Shown here piece after piece: positions 1 to 8,398 of a DNA stretch of 64,000 bases. The position numbers and the translations under genes were made by a program. Location of the stretch: positions 1-64,000 of the forward strand of contig CAITHY010000046.1 of the NCBI GenBank assembly GCA_903892315.1, written 5' to 3'. The notes under the pieces were generated by a model. That model did not search any database. It was not told the DNA's origin and saw only the letters and a list, made by a program, of their open reading frames with translations. The first letter of the stretch is position 1. Each line of letters begins with the position of its first letter. The DNA is from an uncultured beta proteobacterium (GTDB taxonomy: Bacteria > Pseudomonadota > Gammaproteobacteria > Burkholderiales > Burkholderiaceae).

Positions 1-1
1 G

Positions 2-679
2 AATCTTTTAAAAGAGTCTTTTGCAGACTCCTCCATCACTGTCACAGGTAATACGGTAATTGATGCTTTATTTTTGGCTTTAAAACAAATCGATTTAGAT
101 GCCGAAAAAACTGCTGAGATCACGAAGTATTTGTCCGATCAGTTGATGTTCGACTGGAGGCGTGAGCGGTTTGCGCTAATTACTGGGCATCGCCGTGAAA
201 ACTTTGGTGATGGCATAAAGCAGATTTGCGAAGCAATTGCAGTGCTTGCAAAAGATTATCCTCGAGTTCATTTTATTTATCCTGTGCATCTCAACCCCCA
301 AATTCAAAAGCCTGTGCATGATTTATTAAAGGGCTATTCCAATATTCATCTCATTGATCCCTTGGGCTATCCTGAGTTCATCTACCTGATGAAGCATAGC
401 CATATCGTATTAACTGATAGTGGAGGTATTCAGGAAGAGGCGCCCAGCCTTGGCAAGCCTGTATTGGTAATGCGAGATGTCAGTGAGCGCCCAGAAGCCA
501 TTACTTTTGGAACTGTAAAATTGGTTGGAACTAAGGCAGATGTCATCATTCAGGGGGTTAAAGAGTTGTTGGATAATGATTTTGTATACGAAAAGATGGC
601 AAAGCAAACCAACCCTTACGGTGATGGCCAAGCCTGTAATCGAATTATTGATGTTTTAAGGGGTAAGCATGCAGCCTAA
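2..679 (+). CDS. wecB: UDP-N-acetylglucosamine 2-epimerase, 3' part (cut by window start)
   Basis: This is the C-terminal part of the cytosolic enzyme that interconverts UDP-GlcNAc and UDP-ManNAc. The reading frame is open from base 2 and includes the family motif GNTVIDAL before the first internal ATG at 74, so the gene begins outside the window. Other family marks are ITGHRRENFG, the UDP-binding TDSGGIQEEAPSLGKPVLV and VSERPEA. It overlaps the start of wecC by 11 bases, which indicates translational coupling and a shared UDP-ManNAcA pathway. The assignment is firm; only the N-terminus is missing. Confidence 0.95.
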   Translation, partial: NLLKESFADSSITVTGNTVIDALFLALKQIDLDAEKTAEITKYLSDQLMFDWRRERFALITGHRRENFGDGIKQICEAIAVLAKDYPRVHFIYPVHLNPQIQKPVHDLLKGYSNIHLIDPLGYPEFIYLMKHSHIVLTDSGGIQEEAPSLGKPVLVMRDVSERPEAITFGTVKLVGTKADVIIQGVKELLDNDFVYEKMAKQTNPYGDGQACNRIIDVLRGKHAA

Positions 680-1889
680 AATAGTATGCGTGATTGGCTT
701 AGGGTATATAGGACTTCCAACAGCGGCATTATTGGCGGGCAAGGGATATCAAGTCATTGGTGTCGATGTCAACCCAAAAACGGTTGAGACTATCAACCAG
801 GGTCAAATACACATTGTTGAACCTGATTTGGATGCATTTGTGCGTTCTGCAGTGAGTTCGGGCAAGTTAAAAGCTCAAACCGAACCTACCCAAGCCGACA
901 TATTTATAGTCTGCGTCCCCACTCCTTTATCTGAAAAACGAGATGGCATTCCGCAGCCAGATATTTCTTATGTCGAGTCAGCGGTAAGAAGTTTGGCGCT
1001 TTGTCTGAAGCCTGGTAATGCCGTCATTCTAGAGTCAACATCTCCTGTTGGTACGACGGCTGCGATGGCGCATGTACTATCCGGTTTGGGGGTGGATGTT
1101 TCAAAACTTCATATAGCCTATTGTCCAGAGCGAGTCCTTCCTGGAAAGATCATGACTGAATTAGTCGAAAATGATCGGGTAGTTGGAGGCTTGCTTCCAA
1201 GTGCATCAGAAGCAGTAGCTGAGTTCTATAAAACGTTTGTGCGTGGAGCAGTGATTCAAACAGATGCACCAACTGCTGAAATGTGTAAGCTTGCTGAAAA
1301 TAGTTATCGCGATGTCAATATTGCATATGCCAATGAGCTATCTCTCATTTGCGCTAACGCAGGTATTAATGTTTCTAAATTAATAGAGCTAGCCAATCGT
1401 CATCCTCGAGTCAACATCTTGACTCCTGGCGTTGGTGTTGGTGGGCATTGTATTGCTGTTGACCCCTGGTTCGTAGTGGCTAAAGATCCCGAAAATGCTC
1501 GTTTAATTCATGCTGCTCGCAATGTGAACGATTACAAAACAGAATGGGTTGTCACACAGATTTCTCAGGAGTTGAGTAGATTGCAGGCCACCCTTAAGCG
1601 CAAGCCTAAGGTAGCATGCTTTGGTTTAGCATTTAAGCCTGATATCGATGACTTAAGAGAATCGCCTGCATTGATGGTTGCTGAAAAAGTGGCTAAGTTG
1701 GACTGCGATTTAGTAGTTGTTGAGCCTAATATTGAGCAGCATCATCCCTTTACTCTTTGCGCCCCAATGGACGCACATAATTCGGCAGACCTTCTGATAT
1801 TTTTAGTAAAACATCGGCAGTTTCTTGATCTGGTGAGGCGGACCAGCCTGAGTGGTAAAGCAACTTTAGATTATTGTGGAATCTTATGA
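669..1889 (+). CDS. wecC: UDP-N-acetyl-D-mannosamine dehydrogenase
   Basis: The enzyme oxidises UDP-ManNAc to UDP-ManNAcA in two NAD-dependent steps. The 406-residue protein has an N-terminal Rossmann motif (VIGLGYIGLPTA), the middle-domain sequence EMCKLAENSYRDVNIAYANE, and the catalytic cysteine block GVGGHCIAVDPWF, whose VDPWF ending is typical of the WecC branch rather than UDP-glucose dehydrogenases. Its length is normal for the family. It follows wecB directly, so ManNAcA is very likely a component of the local polysaccharide. The stop codon overlaps the next ATG (ATGA). Confidence 0.95.
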   Translation: MQPKIVCVIGLGYIGLPTAALLAGKGYQVIGVDVNPKTVETINQGQIHIVEPDLDAFVRSAVSSGKLKAQTEPTQADIFIVCVPTPLSEKRDGIPQPDISYVESAVRSLALCLKPGNAVILESTSPVGTTAAMAHVLSGLGVDVSKLHIAYCPERVLPGKIMTELVENDRVVGGLLPSASEAVAEFYKTFVRGAVIQTDAPTAEMCKLAENSYRDVNIAYANELSLICANAGINVSKLIELANRHPRVNILTPGVGVGGHCIAVDPWFVVAKDPENARLIHAARNVNDYKTEWVVTQISQELSRLQATLKRKPKVACFGLAFKPDIDDLRESPALMVAEKVAKLDCDLVVVEPNIEQHHPFTLCAPMDAHNSADLLIFLVKHRQFLDLVRRTSLSGKATLDYCGIL

Positions 1890-2530
1890 GAATTAGTTAT
1901 CAAATCATTTGCGACTTTTGGGCCCAGAATAAAAAACTGCTGATTATCTGGCAGGTCATTTTTCTGCTAATGGCTGGAATTTATTTAGCAATCACACCCA
2001 AGACATACGAGGCCTATTTTCAAGTCAGGACAGCCAAGATATTGGTAGATGACAAATGGAATGCCTTGAAATGGGCTAGATATACTCGTCGTGATCTCAT
2101 GTCACCGCAGTCGTACCCAGCTAACTTGGTTCAAGCATGTATGGGCGAAGATGGAAATAGCATTAGACGATCATTGGTTAACTCAATTCAAATTGATGTG
2201 ATTGATGATTCTGGTGGTGTGATGGGAATTTCTGTCCGTCTAGTGGGAAAAGAAAACGCTACAAAATGCGCCAATCTACTAGCGGTATCAATTGTTGAAA
2301 ACTCAAATACTGCTTTAGTAAAGCGATTAGCTGATGATGGGTTTAGCACTCCAAATGCCAGCAAGGGAAGGGTTAATAACTATGAGAAGCCGGTAGTAAC
2401 CTCTCAAGTGCAAATGAGCGATAGCTATGTATACCCCCAAAACTTTAAAGTATTTCTAGCCGCCTTTTTAATGGGCTTGGCAGTTGCTTTTGCAACTGTT
2501 ATTTTAAGAGAGCGCTATCGTGGCAAGTAA
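1886..2530 (+). CDS. short Wzz-like chain-length determinant homologue
   Basis: The protein has 214 residues from the ATG at 1886, which overlaps the wecC stop as ATGA; a TTG 12 bases upstream is less likely. Two membrane segments bracket a periplasmic part: one near residues 15-37 followed by TPKTYEAYFQV, and one near the C-terminus (FLAAFLMGLAVAFATVIL). This hairpin topology and the post-helix YEA motif resemble Wzz co-polymerases. It is much shorter than typical Wzz (about 300 or more residues), so the coiled-coil arm is reduced. A role in setting polysaccharide chain length is inferred from topology and from the Wzy-like neighbour. Confidence 0.55.
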   Translation: MRISYQIICDFWAQNKKLLIIWQVIFLLMAGIYLAITPKTYEAYFQVRTAKILVDDKWNALKWARYTRRDLMSPQSYPANLVQACMGEDGNSIRRSLVNSIQIDVIDDSGGVMGISVRLVGKENATKCANLLAVSIVENSNTALVKRLADDGFSTPNASKGRVNNYEKPVVTSQVQMSDSYVYPQNFKVFLAAFLMGLAVAFATVILRERYRGK

Positions 2531-3677
2531 GCCCTTTAATATAAGTACGTATTTGGGTTATTTTTTGTTGTGTATGGCAATTAATTCAGCCATATTTTTC
2601 AAATCCTTAAGTGTATTTTTCATTCCAGACGCAATTTTGCTGGCTTACATGATTTATAAATTTAAAGATTTAAATCAAGAAATTTCACCGCTCTTCTTCG
2701 TAGGCTGTGCTTTATTGCTGGGGTATTATTTTCTCTCGCCAGAGCCTGCAGATATTGAGTACCATAATAAATTCATTGTTACCCTGAAGCCCTTTGCTTA
2801 CATATGCATATTGGCTGCCTATTCCAGGAATGCCCCTTTTAAATCTCTGTATGGTTTTGTTAAAGGCGTAGTAGTTTTCTATCCCTTTTTATTAATTTGG
2901 AATATTGTTCTCTATTACATAAAGCATCGTCCGCCTCTCTCAAGGGTGGTTCAAGAGTCTCGACCTTTTTTCATGTTTGAAAATAATTTTGAGATTACGT
3001 TCTATATCACTTGTTTTATTGCCCTAGTATTTATCTACAAGGATAAAAGTCTCAAGAATTATTTTTACCTTTCACTGGTAATTTTGTTGGCGAATAGCCG
3101 TTCTGGCCTTCTATCATTTGCAGCCATTTCTCCCTTCTACTTTTGGTCATTAGAAGCCAGGAAGCGCTGGATTGCCCTCATTTCTGCTGCAGTTGCTTTT
3201 GCCTATGTCGCTATCAGCCGGAATATTACCCAAATTTCTGGAAATGTAGATAGATTGCTTACTTTAGATCTTGTGTGGCAAGACTACGACAGGAGTTTTC
3301 TCGAGATATTAAAAACTCCTTTCGGCAATGGTATATACGCAAAAGTGCCAACGTATCTCTGTATAAAACTTCCAGAGTTTGCCGAATGGTTTGTCGGTAA
3401 TGCTAATAATTGCGACCCTTTAATGCTTCAGGCTTTCTACTCAAGAGGACTTTTTCAGTTCGGTATTTACGTAACCTTATTAATTCCGATCATATTTTTC
3501 TTATTAATTAAGAAGGAAGCGGGCTGGAAATTAGCAGCTCTCATTATTGCTCCAGTTGCTTGTGTGGCTTTATCAGTTGGTGGGTTTTCAAATGGCCTGG
3601 CATTTTTAGGAATGCTTTTGTGTGTGTATACCTATGTTCAGGTAAATGGTGAGAAGCAAGCGCCGACTCACGGTTAA
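2520..3677 (+). CDS. O-antigen polymerase/ligase-like membrane protein
   Basis: This is a 385-residue protein that is almost entirely hydrophobic, with about ten to twelve predicted membrane segments. NSRSGLLSF near residue 190 matches the conserved helix of the Wzy/WaaL superfamily. A larger loop between the later helices (around residues 250-300) would be the periplasmic catalytic region. The start is a GTG overlapping the previous gene by 11 bases. Together with the upstream Wzz-like gene it suggests a Wzy-type polymerisation system. Polymerase and ligase cannot be told apart from sequence alone. Confidence 0.65.
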   Translation: MASKPFNISTYLGYFLLCMAINSAIFFKSLSVFFIPDAILLAYMIYKFKDLNQEISPLFFVGCALLLGYYFLSPEPADIEYHNKFIVTLKPFAYICILAAYSRNAPFKSLYGFVKGVVVFYPFLLIWNIVLYYIKHRPPLSRVVQESRPFFMFENNFEITFYITCFIALVFIYKDKSLKNYFYLSLVILLANSRSGLLSFAAISPFYFWSLEARKRWIALISAAVAFAYVAISRNITQISGNVDRLLTLDLVWQDYDRSFLEILKTPFGNGIYAKVPTYLCIKLPEFAEWFVGNANNCDPLMLQAFYSRGLFQFGIYVTLLIPIIFFLLIKKEAGWKLAALIIAPVACVALSVGGFSNGLAFLGMLLCVYTYVQVNGEKQAPTHG

Positions 3678-3679
3678 TT

Positions 3680-4375
3680 ATGCTAAGCGTTGTAACAATT
3701 AACTTTAATAATGCCCATGGTTTAAAAAAAACCATAGATTCACTCGCCCCGCTTAGGGCGTCAGGATTTGAGTGGATATTTATTGATGGAGGCTCTAAAG
3801 ATGGATCTCTTGAGCTAGCAAAGGGGTTTGCGTTGCCTGGAGATGTCGTCATTTCAGAACCAGATTCTGGAATTTATAATGCCATGAATAAAGGCATTCA
3901 GAATGCGACTGGTAACCAGATGCTATTCTTAAATGGTGGTGATGAGCTTCATTCTGACATTCGATCAGTTGAGGAGTTGGGGTTGAATGCAGAAAGCGAC
4001 CTGCATTTGTTTGGCTTTCAGATTCGCGATAAAACCCGCATGCCTAGAAGTAATGCTTGGAGGGTATGGTCCATGCCAACATCGCATCAGGCAATTATTT
4101 ATTCCTCAAGGCTGATGACTCAATTTCCGTTTGATGAATCCTATTGTTATGCGGCTGATTTTGAACATTATTTGCGCATTAATAGATTAAAACTAAGTAT
4201 TACAAAGACGATGCGACCATTAATCATTAATGAACCCTATGGAAGTGATCAAAATTTGACGGTTGTTTTAGATGAATACCGTCGCGCTTTGATTGCCAAT
4301 GGGTATCCAAGGCCTTGGGCGCAATTCGTATATTGGCTAAAGTCACGATATTTGAAAGTTGCGCTAGGTTTATGA
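3680..4375 (+). CDS. GT2 glycosyltransferase, WcaE-like
   Basis: A 231-residue cytosolic family 2 glycosyltransferase. It starts with VVTINFNNAHGLKKTIDS (nucleotide-binding strand), then IFIDGGSKDGS and EPDSGIYNAMNKGI, and has NGGDEL at the DxD position. The GIYDAMNKG-type signature is shared with colanic-acid-type transferases such as WcaE and with the gene at 5277. It lies two bases after the Wzy-like gene and its stop overlaps the next gene's ATG. The donor sugar cannot be inferred. Confidence 0.85.
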   Translation: MLSVVTINFNNAHGLKKTIDSLAPLRASGFEWIFIDGGSKDGSLELAKGFALPGDVVISEPDSGIYNAMNKGIQNATGNQMLFLNGGDELHSDIRSVEELGLNAESDLHLFGFQIRDKTRMPRSNAWRVWSMPTSHQAIIYSSRLMTQFPFDESYCYAADFEHYLRINRLKLSITKTMRPLIINEPYGSDQNLTVVLDEYRRALIANGYPRPWAQFVYWLKSRYLKVALGL

Positions 4376-5274
4376 AAATAACGGCGATCATTCTGACTTT
4401 TAATGAAGAGATTCATCTTGCTAGGTGTATTGAGTCGTTATTGCCATTAACTCAGGATATTGTCGTTGTGGATTCTCTTTCTGTTGACCGTACGGTGGAA
4501 ATTGCGCAGGAATATGGCGCAAGGGTTATGGAGAGGGCTTGGGAAAACAACCACTCGATTCAATTTAATTGGGCTCTTGCCCAGCTTGATCCTGAGCAGA
4601 CTGAGTGGATTTTGCGTATCGATGCTGACGAGCTATTGACCCCAGCCTTAGTTTCTGAGCTCCTTCGAGAGCTTCCAAGGCTCGACAGCTCAACGGCGGG
4701 GATCCATTTTTTTAGAAAAATCCGCTTTCAGGGAAAGTTAATTGAGCATGGCGGCATAGCACGAAATAAGGTATCTAGATTATTTCGCTATGGGCGTGGC
4801 CAATCTGAGGCGCGTTGGATGGACGAGCATATAAAGATCGACGGCAATTGTCTTGATCTTTCGGGGTACATTGTTGATGACAACCTCAATTCGGTATCTT
4901 GGTGGATCGATAAGCATAATAATTACGCCAGCCGTGAGGCAGTCGATCTCTTGAACCTAAAGTATCAATTTAGCGCTTTAGATTCAGTGTCTGGTGCCAC
5001 TACAAAATCATCCATTAGTAAAAAGCGTTGGATCAAAGAGCATCTATATGCAAGGCTACCCCTTGGAATGAGATCTTTAAGCTACTTTCTTTATCGATAT
5101 ATTTTCTTGGCTGGTTTCTTGGATGGCTCTATTGGGGCTCAATTCCATTTTTTACAGGCTTTTTGGTATCGTTATTTGGTGGATATCAAGCTTGCAGAGG
5201 TTGAGCGCTATATGAGGGCGAATTCTGTTTCCCCTAAAGTTGCCATTAACCATGTTTTGGGTATCAAGCTATAG
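4372..5274 (+). CDS. GT2 glycosyltransferase, WaaE/KdtX-like
   Basis: About 300 residues from the ATG at 4372, which overlaps the preceding stop as ATGA; the in-frame TTG further upstream lies inside the previous gene. The N-terminus ITAIILTFNEEIHLARCIES, the VVDSLSVDRTVEIA segment and the LRIDADE acidic motif identify a GT2 of the kind that includes WaaE/KdtX-type transferases. The C-terminal third has amphipathic helices and an aromatic-rich segment (around residues 240-290) likely to lie against the membrane. Donor and acceptor are unknown. Confidence 0.85.
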   Translation: MKITAIILTFNEEIHLARCIESLLPLTQDIVVVDSLSVDRTVEIAQEYGARVMERAWENNHSIQFNWALAQLDPEQTEWILRIDADELLTPALVSELLRELPRLDSSTAGIHFFRKIRFQGKLIEHGGIARNKVSRLFRYGRGQSEARWMDEHIKIDGNCLDLSGYIVDDNLNSVSWWIDKHNNYASREAVDLLNLKYQFSALDSVSGATTKSSISKKRWIKEHLYARLPLGMRSLSYFLYRYIFLAGFLDGSIGAQFHFLQAFWYRYLVDIKLAEVERYMRANSVSPKVAINHVLGIKL

Positions 5275-5276
5275 AA

Positions 5277-6068
5277 ATGACTTTAAAAGTTTCCATCATT
5301 ACAGTTTGCTTTAATAGCGAAAAAACGATTCGGGACACGATAGATTCAGTTTTATCTCAGAACTACCCGCTTATTGAGTTCATCCTTATCGATGGCGGCT
5401 CTACCGATCAAACCATGTCAATCATCAGGGAGTATGAGGATAGGGTCTCAATCATTGTTTCAGAGGCAGATCGTGGAATTTATGATGCCATGAATAAGGG
5501 TATCGCCTTAGCGAGCGGTCAAATCATCGGCATGCTCAACTCAGACGATGTATATGTTAGTAGGAATGTAGTTTCTGAGTTGATGAACAAGATGCAATCT
5601 GAAAATGCTGATAGCGTATTTGCCGATCTAGTAATTGTGGACCCGGATAATCTTGATAAAGTACTGCGCTATTACGATTCTAGTTTTTTTTCTCCACAGA
5701 AATTCCGTTTTGGCTGGATGCCAGCCCATCCTACATTTTTTGTCAAAAAATCTTTGTACGATAAGGTCGGCCCCTATTCGCTAGATTATAAAATCTCAGC
5801 AGACTATGAAATGCTTATTCGACTTCTTTGGGTTCACAGGGTTAGTTATGCCTATCTACAAAAGCCTGTCGTGAGGATGCGTTATGGCGGTGCTAGCACT
5901 GCGAACCTATCCAGAAACGTACTTCTCAATATAGAAATAGTGCAAGCGTGTCGAGCAAATGGGATAAGTACTAATTTATTCTTGGTTCTTTTAAAAATTC
6001 CAGCAAAGCTCTTGGGCTTATTACGTAGTAGATTTTTAGGGGCAGCTAATGGGTATGACAATGTCTGA
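5277..6068 (+). CDS. GT2 glycosyltransferase, WcaE-like
   Basis: A 263-residue family 2 glycosyltransferase with VSIITVCFNSEKTIRDTIDS, FILIDGGSTDQT, EADRGIYDAMNKGI and the NSDD acidic motif, followed by HPTFFVKKSLYDKVG, which is typical of the WcaE/WbbD-like group. It is a paralogue of the gene at 3680, and the two are separated by a different GT2, so the repeat unit probably needs several related linkages. The start is an ATG two bases after the upstream stop. Confidence 0.88.
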   Translation: MTLKVSIITVCFNSEKTIRDTIDSVLSQNYPLIEFILIDGGSTDQTMSIIREYEDRVSIIVSEADRGIYDAMNKGIALASGQIIGMLNSDDVYVSRNVVSELMNKMQSENADSVFADLVIVDPDNLDKVLRYYDSSFFSPQKFRFGWMPAHPTFFVKKSLYDKVGPYSLDYKISADYEMLIRLLWVHRVSYAYLQKPVVRMRYGGASTANLSRNVLLNIEIVQACRANGISTNLFLVLLKIPAKLLGLLRSRFLGAANGYDNV

Positions 6069-6525
6069 TAAACCCCCTTTTATTTTGTCAACTACATGGC
6101 TGAAATATGCTTTAAGTGGAATATGTTATTTGGGGTGTCTTTATCTGGCAATTGCATTATGGTGGTACAAGCCCGGTGAGGTGAGTTATTTCGATGCTTT
6201 GATTGCATTTACTTCACCCGCATCGGCACAAGATTATTTCATTATTGGAGCAGTTATTGCTTACTCATTTTATGCGGGGGCCGCACTTATGCTTCTGCTT
6301 AATACTGCAAAATATAGATCGAAAATGTCTCGCGTATTGATCTATGCATTATTGGCGGGATTGGCCTTATGGGCTCATATTTGGGGCGTCATTTACTGGA
6401 AGCAGACTCCTGCAGCCTCAATCTGGCTTTACTTATTGGTGCTGCCTATTCTTAGTTCGACTTTACTGGCTTTGTTAGCGCTGATTGATTTATTTTTTCC
6501 GCAAGCCAGGGCGAAAAAAAGCTAA
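6049..6525 (+). CDS. small four-helix membrane protein, unknown function
   Basis: A 158-residue protein with four probable membrane segments and no motif I recognise. The ATG at 6049 is preceded by AGGGG with a six-base spacer, so I prefer it to the in-frame ATGs at 6055 and 6061. It overlaps the upstream glycosyltransferase by 20 bases, pointing to translational coupling. Its 3' end overlaps the oppositely oriented acyltransferase gene by 74 bases. Possible roles such as a membrane partner of the transferases are only guesses from position. Confidence 0.6.
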   Translation: MGMTMSDKPPFILSTTWLKYALSGICYLGCLYLAIALWWYKPGEVSYFDALIAFTSPASAQDYFIIGAVIAYSFYAGAALMLLLNTAKYRSKMSRVLIYALLAGLALWAHIWGVIYWKQTPAASIWLYLLVLPILSSTLLALLALIDLFFPQARAKKS

Positions 6526-8359
6526 CCCCATTGGCTGATAAATGCATTCCATCAATAATCCAGGGCGCGCCATTTTCATCAAATAAGACGCAGGTTCTTT
6601 TGGTGTCTGAGCAATAGAATTCAAACGCATTAATGAAGGACGTCTTATTTTTAGTTGCTGCAGCTTGGATTGCGTTGTTAATCGAAATTCTTCTTTCATT
6701 TCTATTTCGGTAAATGAAATTTTTAAATTTTGAATCTTGGCTTATTTCTCCCGACTTGCTTAAATAATAGAGTAGCGATGTCATATCAGTAAAAGTGGGG
6801 GCGGCGTAATAGATAATATTTTTTTCGTTTACCTCTTTCAAGGCAAAGATATTAGAAATCGTCCCTACATTCGTGGCTTCCCATAAATTTGCAATAACTA
6901 TGTCGGTACTATTTTTAAGTAGATCACTCCTCATGAGGGCATCAATCTGAGCTCTACAGGATGGATCTGGTAGAGCGGCATGATTGGTATTGGTTAAAAA
7001 TTGAAAACAAGCATCATCAAGCTTGAGTCGCTTATATTGATTTTGATCTTTAGTTTTTTTCTGGTGTTCTATGGAGGAAATATATAAGTCCTCTGACATA
7101 GAGTCTCCTAGGAATAATATTTTTCGCCCCTTGGTTGATAAGAAGGGGCTGGAAGATTCATTGATCACTCCCTCCCAAAGATCATGCCTACTCTGTTTTG
7201 CTACTTCAAGGCGTTTGAATAATTCAACTGATGTTGAATTCATTTTAGAAAATTTATAGGTTCTTAGGCCATTTGTAATGGTTAAATAAGTCCCAAAGCT
7301 AATTAATATCAAAATCACCGAGAAAGTGAGTGAGTAGAAAACTTTAGGAGAAATCTGTCCACGTTTGATTGGCGACTCTAAAAATTTATAAGATAGGGCC
7401 GCCAGAATAAGCGTTAATGAAAGACACCCACCGATTTCAAATGCCGAAGGATTTCCAAAAGTGTAGATTCGTGTGAAAGCTAGTGCAGGCTGGTGAAATA
7501 AATAAAGTCCATAGCTGATTGAGCCTATATATACGATGGGTCTACATGACAATGCTTTTGCGGTCAACCCCTTTGGGCTTGAAACAAGAATACATCCTGC
7601 GAGGATTGGTATTGGATATAAGAGGGCGGGGTGGGTTTGACGATCAAAAATTAAGAGGGATATTGATAGCGCAAAAAAGGCTGCAATGCTGAGGATATTT
7701 CTGATTGGAAATTCTTCAGATGGCAGTAATTTGATGGTCAATATTGCGCTAATGGAGCCTGCAATGAGTTCCCACATCCTAAATGGTAGAAGATAGAATA
7801 CCTCAGATATATGGTCTTGATTATAAAAAAAGAGCATTGAGATAAAGCTAATAATGCCTATTAATAGCAGGATAAAAAAGATCTGATTCCTACTCCGGCA
7901 TAGCATCAAAATAATTGGAAACAGTAGGTAGAATTGCTCTTCAACACCAAGGCTCCAAACGTGGATTAGTGGTGTTAACTCGGCCGATTGACCCCAATAA
8001 TTTGTTTTTATCCAAAAGTAAATATTTGCTAAAAATGTAAGAGATGCAACTAGACTTTGGCCATAATCACCCAGTTGAGATGGAATCATTAAAAAATAAG
8101 CAAAGATGCTTGAGATAAACAACATTAAGCATAACGGGGGCAATATCCGTCTAGCTCTGCGGTTATAAAAATGGATTAATGAAAATTGATTGTGTTTCTT
8201 TTCATTCAGCAAAATACTGGTGATGAGATATCCGCTGATAACGAAAAAAATATCAACACCCAAAAAGCCACCACTAAAGGTACTTACTCCAGCATGAAAT
8301 AGGACTACCGGAATAACTGCAATCGCCCTAAGTCCATCTATATCTGGCCGGTATTTCAT
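6452..8359 (-). CDS. OafA-type acyltransferase with C-terminal SGNH-like domain
   Basis: A 635-residue membrane protein that probably O-acetylates a surface glycan. It begins with the acyltransferase-3 signature YRPDIDGLRAIAVIPVVLFH and continues through ten or so helices, including FFVISGYLI and IHVWSLGVEEQFYLLFP. After about residue 380 a soluble part follows, with ILFLGDSMSEDL (SGNH block I, nucleophile Ser) and a late DGMHLSANG (Asp-x-x-His block). This two-domain architecture is shared with OafA of Salmonella and relatives. It is convergent with the gene at 6049 and lies downstream of the ABC transporter gene on the same strand. Confidence 0.92.
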   Translation of the reverse strand: MKYRPDIDGLRAIAVIPVVLFHAGVSTFSGGFLGVDIFFVISGYLITSILLNEKKHNQFSLIHFYNRRARRILPPLCLMLFISSIFAYFLMIPSQLGDYGQSLVASLTFLANIYFWIKTNYWGQSAELTPLIHVWSLGVEEQFYLLFPIILMLCRSRNQIFFILLLIGIISFISMLFFYNQDHISEVFYLLPFRMWELIAGSISAILTIKLLPSEEFPIRNILSIAAFFALSISLLIFDRQTHPALLYPIPILAGCILVSSPKGLTAKALSCRPIVYIGSISYGLYLFHQPALAFTRIYTFGNPSAFEIGGCLSLTLILAALSYKFLESPIKRGQISPKVFYSLTFSVILILISFGTYLTITNGLRTYKFSKMNSTSVELFKRLEVAKQSRHDLWEGVINESSSPFLSTKGRKILFLGDSMSEDLYISSIEHQKKTKDQNQYKRLKLDDACFQFLTNTNHAALPDPSCRAQIDALMRSDLLKNSTDIVIANLWEATNVGTISNIFALKEVNEKNIIYYAAPTFTDMTSLLYYLSKSGEISQDSKFKNFIYRNRNERRISINNAIQAAATKNKTSFINAFEFYCSDTKRTCVLFDENGAPWIIDGMHLSANGVSFFSPWLAEKINQSALTKPVKSN

Positions 8360-8398
8360 CTAGGCTGGGCTCGATCGTATCTTAATTCTATTCAATTA

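Noticed and set aside
3544..3852. A 102-codon open frame antisense to the Wzy-like and first GT2 genes.
   Set aside because: It spans two well-supported genes on the other strand, has no ribosome site and no recognisable motif; typical antisense shadow.
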